Shown here piece after piece: positions 59,022 through 64,000 of a stretch of DNA of 64,000 nucleotides. Numbering within the stretch: the first letter of the stretch is position 1; every line of letters starts with the position of its first letter. Made by a program: the position numbers and the translations under genes. The stretch is from assembly GCA_000469685.2 (NCBI GenBank), contig LS997566.1, positions 18,957,545 to 19,021,544 of the forward strand, in the 5' to 3' direction. Below the pieces are notes generated by a model. The model made no database searches. It was not told the DNA's origin and saw nothing but the letters and a program-made list of their open reading frames with translations. The stretch is from Haemonchus contortus (Eukaryota > Nematoda > Chromadorea > Rhabditida > Trichostrongylidae).

Positions 59022-59347
59022 CGGTGAAAATGTAGTTGGGGGGTGCCAGCCACTTTTGTGCTCTGCGTCTCTGACACCGGCGGCAGATTGCATAGAGACG
59101 GCAGAGATGGATTCCTCCACTTTTAGAAGTTAGAGAAGGAGCTCCGGAGTGGGAGAGATGATTATCTCGTGCAAAAAGCTGGGATGGAGAAGAATTGAAC
59201 ATCCAATTGGTTCACCCACCACGGAGCTCTTTCCCTAACTTTTAGAAGGGGAGGAGCTCCGGGGTGGGTGAGATGATTAGATAGCGTAAAAAATGAAGAG
59301 ACGCAGTGCACAAAAGGGCGCTGGCACCCCCCAACTACATTTTCACC
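59022..59347. mobile_element. Foldback MITE, 326 bp
   Basis: GGTGAAAATGTAGTTGGGGG at the left and CCCCCCAACTACATTTTCACC at the right are inverted. The inversion extends inward (TCTGCGTCTCT / AGAGACGCAGT), with a second internal inverted pair around GGAGCTCC. The small ORFs covering it (59077-58700 and 59202-59005, minus) are not genes. Confidence 0.85.
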
Positions 59348-59892
59348 AAGTATACAACTTCACGTTGCACCGATTGGCTAGCATAGTCAAACATAGACAG
59401 GAGTGACGTAAGCCGCATCTGATTTTGCTTCCTTTTATGACCTTCAGGGATCCAACTTCCTCTGTGGAGATAGCAAAGTTATAGAGAACTTGATTTTTAT
59501 CCTAAATTTTTATTGCTCATGATTTTTGATTTGGTGAAGGAAGCCATTTTACAACCCCTTTGTTACAATAAATTTATTTTATCTTCAAAAATTTCGTACT
59601 TTAAGCTAGATTTGAAGATTTTTGGAAATCGATTGGTCGATCCTGAGCTTGCTCAAAAGCAAATGTTAGGTTGCTCTCTTACACTACTCCTTACTATTTT
59701 TGTCCTTCTATTCCCTTTTATCTTTAGATTACCCCAATGATTATATCGGCTGATGCCCGCTTTTTTTACCCAACCATTCGAAAATATTGCATTACTGCGC
59801 TGTCGTTGGCAAAGGCTCTGAACAAATAGCACACACACATATGTGTCAACGGTCTTGCGACCGACGATCGAATCGCTGAGGTGTTCCGTTAC

Positions 59893-59974
59893 CTTCAGAA
59901 CGGCAGTCTTTGACTTTGACCCGGTCGGTATTCCGCAACTCCTTATTGATCTTTTCCTGCCAATCAAAAACCAT
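59893..59974 (-). CDS. Short minus-strand exon with start codon
   Basis: ATG at 59974 opens MVFDWQEKINKELRNTDRV and continues with KVKDCRSE to a donor GAAG/GTAACG. A downstream acceptor (CTATTTGTTCAG) near 59824 joins in phase, giving a few more residues before TAA or before another possible donor. Composition is strongly protein-like, but the exon is short and alone. It overlaps a longer minus-strand frame (59967-59653) that I regard as a shadow. Confidence 0.3.
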
Positions 59975-60376
59975 GGGGTGACTTCTATGAAAAATGGGCG
60001 TCAATCATAATCATGAACACCTCAGTCATATGCATCGCATGCATGCCACAGCATATCATCATTCACAATGGGAAAGAGCGATGCATTCATACAAAATTGT
60101 TGCTGCAATCTGTCAAGAACAAACGAAGGGAAAGATTTTTATGTTTTTCAATTCAACTACAAATCCTCGGAGAGAATTCTGTGTTCGATGGCGCATCAAC
60201 TAACCTTCGGATAGGGAGAATGTTCAAACCACAAAGTATCCTTTCTTTTTGTCAACAGTCATTCCGTCTACGGGGTGCACTGGTCATGGAAATGAAACAA
60301 CCTGTCTTAGATCTGACCTCGTGGAGGTCGCTCCGCAATTTTTTCACTTTTGTCTAGAAGCCTTAGGACCTGGCTG

Positions 60377-60514
60377 ATGAGGGATGAGGTTTTGCTTTCC
60401 CTAGTTATGCTCGTCTTGGGCTGTACCGCTCTGTGCCTATTACCCTATTATGTTCATCAGAAATCGTATTCGCCCTTACATAACTACACGCCACGAAGAC
60501 TTCCAATTAAGGAT
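60377..60514 (+). CDS. First exon of a probable type II membrane or secreted protein
   Basis: ATG at 60377 follows an ACTTTTGTCTAG acceptor-like site by 18 nt, as expected for a trans-spliced nematode 5' end, and the exon ends ATTAAGGAT/GTAAGT. The 46 residues have a short polar N-terminus (MRDEV), about 20 hydrophobic residues (LLSLVMLVLGCTALCLLPYY) and then a basic, Tyr/Pro-rich stem. This is the layout of a signal anchor of Golgi glycosyltransferases, or of an uncleaved signal peptide. I could not find the next exon with confidence, so the enzyme class is unknown. Confidence 0.45.
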
Positions 60515-60539
60515 GTAAGTGCTTTTCAGTGCCGAATCT

Positions 60540-63410
60540 GAAAACCGTCCGAGAGTGTAAGAAGTCCCGGTTGTGTGACGGGTAGCCGCGCTGTACTGAG
60601 TGTGACCTTGTGCTCGGGTTCCGTCTTGACCGAAGGTCGGATTTGTAACCCTACAGTAACAGATGATGTTGAGTGGCATTTATACCTCTCCCCTAAGAAA
60701 TCAAATGCTCACTGGATGAAATCGCAAAATGACTGGACAGTGGGTAGAAAAGCCGAGGGAATAGAAAAAAGACGAAAGGAGGTGAGGGAGGTGACGTAGC
60801 CAGTAATGCTATAGTGATTTCCACAAAAGACCCATCGGCCATTAATAGTCTTGATTCAAGCGAACTACTCAAAAAGAAGCTTTTCTGCCCAATTCTCGAA
60901 CATTTCGAGTTTTCTGGAATTCAAACAGTCTAGAAAGGTCCTTCTAGTTCGGGGTTTTTTTGGAGCATATTTGAAATCTCCAAAATGCCACATGTTTTCA
61001 CTGAAAGAACAAGCACAAAGGCCCTATCGCAGTGTCATTGCACACATTACATTGCCATCCACTGTATGTTTACAGATCATCTGTCCATGAACAAAAACTG
61101 GAAGCTTTCGTTGAAATGAAGAATGATCTCAGTGGAATGTATCGCTGAGATGCAGTGACCAAATATCAATCGAATGATGAGCTAATGGGGGTCTCCAAAG
61201 TTTCCTCCTTCAACACTTCCGTCCGAAGTTAGTGAGTTGTCTTGTGCACCCGACGAGTGTGGTAGCGTTGTGCCGTTATCCACCTATCACTTCTGGATGG
61301 CTGTCCCCATTTCATCCAAGTCATCAGTAGACCCGATTGCATATTATGTTCATACAAGCTTGGGAAAAAAATGCGATCTTTACGACAATAGGCCAGTAAA
61401 ATTTATTGCACACATATGCCCTGAAAAGTGTCGACTTTTCTTCAAGTCATCCATGAGACTACAATAAATTTCCAACGAGTACCAGAAGCAGCTTAGTAAA
61501 TACGAAGTGTTGGAATCCTTTTTTATCGAGTTGAGTGCGTAATGTTTTATGCCTCAGTTCTCTCTAGATGCTGTAAGCGGCAGAGGCGTGGCTGGAAGGT
61601 AACCTTAGCCCTCCCTAATGGCCGTCAAGCGATTTTTCCACGGTTGTTTCAGAGTCGATTACATCATATAACAACTGACCAACGCAGCTCCCAGTGTCAG
61701 CTTTTTTCTTTTATCTTTCTTTGCTTTTTTTTGGATAGCCACTGCCGTCTGCGTCTGCTCATGAAATGAAAACTTTCAATTTTCTGGCTCAAAACGTAGA
61801 GGAACTACATAGGTTGAATTAAAAATAGCCGAGGACCTAGTCTCGGAGGACACAGCGCACTCGCTTTTCCTGCGTAATCGCTGTGCATTTCCTAGTGGCG
61901 GTATTTAGGCTGCATAAGGCCTGCGAGCGCTTGTGGCTACTTTTACTCATTGAGAAGTAGGTGTATCAGTTTCAGTAGCCTACGATGGAAACGTTCTCCG
62001 TTTTCAATGAGAAACGGCGAAACCTTGCTAGAAAAGTGATTGTTCCGTCATACTGCAGCCACTCTTCTCTCTGCTTTGTTTTCGAATGATCATAATTCAT
62101 CGGGAATACAAATGACCGTTAAGCTAGTTGACAGAGTGTCAAGTGGGTGATCTGTGGCAGTAGAAAATGCGTATCTTGTTTTATCGCATAAATGCCATTT
62201 ACAACATGGTACATGCTTTTCCCATAGACACCATGAGACCATGCAGAATTTAACTTCAATGACTCCTCTAGAAGTACAGAATGTCTTTCGTTCCCTTGAA
62301 TATAAACCTTCTTCCACCACTGAGCCAACCTTGCAACGAGAAGTCGGGCTGAGTTTCAGCTGTGATGGTTGCAAAAATCAAAATGTGGCCTTTCTTGATA
62401 TCCTGAAGAACTGTTTAAATACGCCATTACGTCTTTCGCCGTTCCTGCCGACTTGATGTAATATCCATTAGTCATACCAACTCTTCTTTGTTTCTTTTAT
62501 TGTTTTTCATTGGAGCAATAGATTCAATCTCGCCCTCGTCGGACGGGAGCACACAAGGATGGTCGATTTAACAGGCTATTTGACAGAAGTCTAGCTAGTA
62601 GTTTCTTATCGAGTCATACTGTCCATTACTAGGATTGTCTTAGGTGCTCCCCATTTTCGCAGTTTCGAGACTACGGGGCTTTCTTGCTGCAATGGTGATC
62701 GGATATAACTTGGATTGTCCTACAGAAATACCTTAGTTTTGTTCAGCACCCCGATGCATTATTCTTTCCTGACTCTCAATATCGAGACCAATAATTTGTA
62801 TGGCCTGACCGGAGATTACGTCAGGATACGCTTTTGCCATTAGGTTTTGTTCAAGTGCTGTTTTTCACTCTCCGTAGGCTGTCTTGATCAGACGCTCATG
62901 CGGCCTTTTTGTACGGCCTTGCTATCGTCAACACTGCCCTATATAGGAATTCTGCTGAGGTCCCAATTTTTCCTAGAATTCGACTCATTCACGCATACGC
63001 ACATCTCATACACATCCATTCCATTATCTTGGACGCCCTATCCATCGTCGACTTCCCCGGAAGAGTAGTTGAATCTTTGGTCGATGCAGCGATTTCACTG
63101 CATCTCAACCTTCTTCTCACTACAGTTATTTTCATTCGTGGCTAAGAGCAATATGGCTGATGAGCTGTAGCTCATTTGTGACCACCACTATTATCACCCG
63201 CACATACGCGAGAGAAAATAGCAGCAACTGTTAAGACTACAACCTGAACAAATGCCTTTGATAAGAGCAAAAATGGACTTACTGGTTAGTGAAGGGAGCA
63301 AGGTGAATTAGAAAACGAGAAATCGTTTCTATTCACGACCGCTTCTTGGAGGCACTGAAAAGACCCCCCCCCCCTTCCTCTCCCCCCTCATCTAAGCTTT
63401 ACACCTATGT
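60540..63410. other. Unresolved; possible later exons of the 60.4-kb gene
   Basis: Coding-like plus-strand frames at 60650-60800, 61237-61467 (Cys-rich, VKFIAHICPEKCRLFF), 62154-62456 and 62909-63145 are candidates, but none could be joined in phase to 60514. 62090-62456 is open on both strands. Confidence 0.3.
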
Positions 63411-63421
63411 ATGTACTTGAA

Positions 63422-63515
63422 CATGGATCCTGCCGAAAATTTCGGTCCCGATCCAGCCATAGCACATGCCTATTTCTCCCGTTTTCGAGAGCATTGGTTC
63501 CAAATTATAAATTTT
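63422..63515 (+). CDS. Possible first exon near the right edge
   Basis: ATG at 63422 opens MDPAENFGPDPAIAHAYFSR and continues into FREHWFQ; a GTATGC donor lies about 30 residues in. The frame itself stays open to 63653, where a mariner-like terminus begins. There is no second exon in the window to test it. Confidence 0.2.
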
Positions 63516-63650
63516 TGTGTATGCACCTCCTTCGAAGATGAATACCTCTTATTTGATAAATGCCTTCGCACGATGCCCTTGATCGTATTTTTTCAGTTGA
63601 TTCTGAGAACGGATTTCATAAATAAGTCAAAGTGCATGCAATTTTGTTAT

Positions 63651-64000
63651 TAGGTTGAGTCATAAGTCCTCGGACAATGTGATAGTGATGACTTCTAGCG
63701 ATCATAACTCGGGAAAGAGTTGACGAAAATGAACGTGCAAGGCACTGTTAGATAGAGTATAGAAAGATCTTCCAAATGCGTGCTGGCAAACGCACCCAAC
63801 TGTTTCCTTTCCCGCAACTGTGCCTCATGATTTCAAGCCGTCGCAACTCCACATCCGCAACACCATCATATTTATTTTTTTATCGGGCCATGAACCTGCG
63901 GCAATCGGTAGAGGTATAAAGGACGTTCACAAGCAGGACGTGTACATTTTACAAGTGACACTAGAAGTTCGCATCGGGCGACTATTCCTTCGAAGATGAA
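63651..64000 (+). mobile_element. Mariner-like left terminus running off the window
   Basis: TAGGTTGAGTCATAAGTCCT followed by CGGACAATG resembles mariner TIRs of the CAGGTTG...ATAAGTCCCCGG type, next to a TA. About 350 bp follow with no stop-free transposase start recognised before the edge. The other end would be outside. Confidence 0.5.

Overview
This is a eukaryotic window, most likely from a clade V (strongylid or hookworm-like) nematode. The evidence is many short exons bounded by TTTCAG-type acceptors and GTAAG/GTGAG donors, AT-rich introns, a decayed RTE-type retrotransposon, tRNA-derived SINEs, mariner termini and many short inverted-repeat elements. There is no bacterial operon, rRNA, genuine tRNA or CRISPR. 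The species call is inference. Almost no gene is a single ORF, so all gene models below are my own splice-by-splice reconstructions, checked by phase matching between exons.

Left part (1-11.4 kb): small pieces of several genes. The best are a minus-strand gene ending at 5164 (6 reconstructed exons, 5.16-6.15 kb) and a second minus-strand gene with exons between about 8.3 and 10.9 kb. Weaker coding-like segments lie at 1-309, 2.08-2.39 kb and 4.75-5.02 kb.

Centre (11.36-29.74 kb): one large plus-strand gene of 22 reconstructed exons, about 5.4 kb of CDS and about 1,800 residues, which dominates the window. It encodes a long repetitive beta-strand protein with the rhythm of a filamentous-haemagglutinin-like beta-solenoid, a single ankyrin-like segment, one very large 2.47-kb exon and a charged, proline-containing C-terminal tail. 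It starts about 0.5 kb from the 5' side of the minus-strand gene, so the two look head to head. Its introns carry two oppositely oriented SINE copies and three or four copies of a MITE family.

Right part (30-64 kb): a repeat-rich region with scattered exon sets: minus at 30.2-30.9 kb, plus at 35.3-35.7 kb, plus at 51.4-52.8 kb (three phase-matched exons), minus at 53.8-54.0 kb, minus near 59.9 kb and plus at 60.4 kb. Between them are an RTE pseudogene (36.6-39.0 kb, minus), a mariner-type element nested in a SINE (39.7-40.3 kb), a 5.7-kb structure with long inverted arms carrying a ~145-bp minisatellite (40.8-46.5 kb), a 1.8-kb element with ~255-bp inverted termini (49.2-51.0 kb), further copies of the minisatellite-bearing family (54-56 kb), a MITE nested in a MITE (57 kb), a foldback MITE (59.0-59.3 kb) and the end of a mariner-like element cut by the window edge.

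I could not name any host gene with confidence. The large beta-solenoid protein is the most interesting object and my candidate for an undescribed system.
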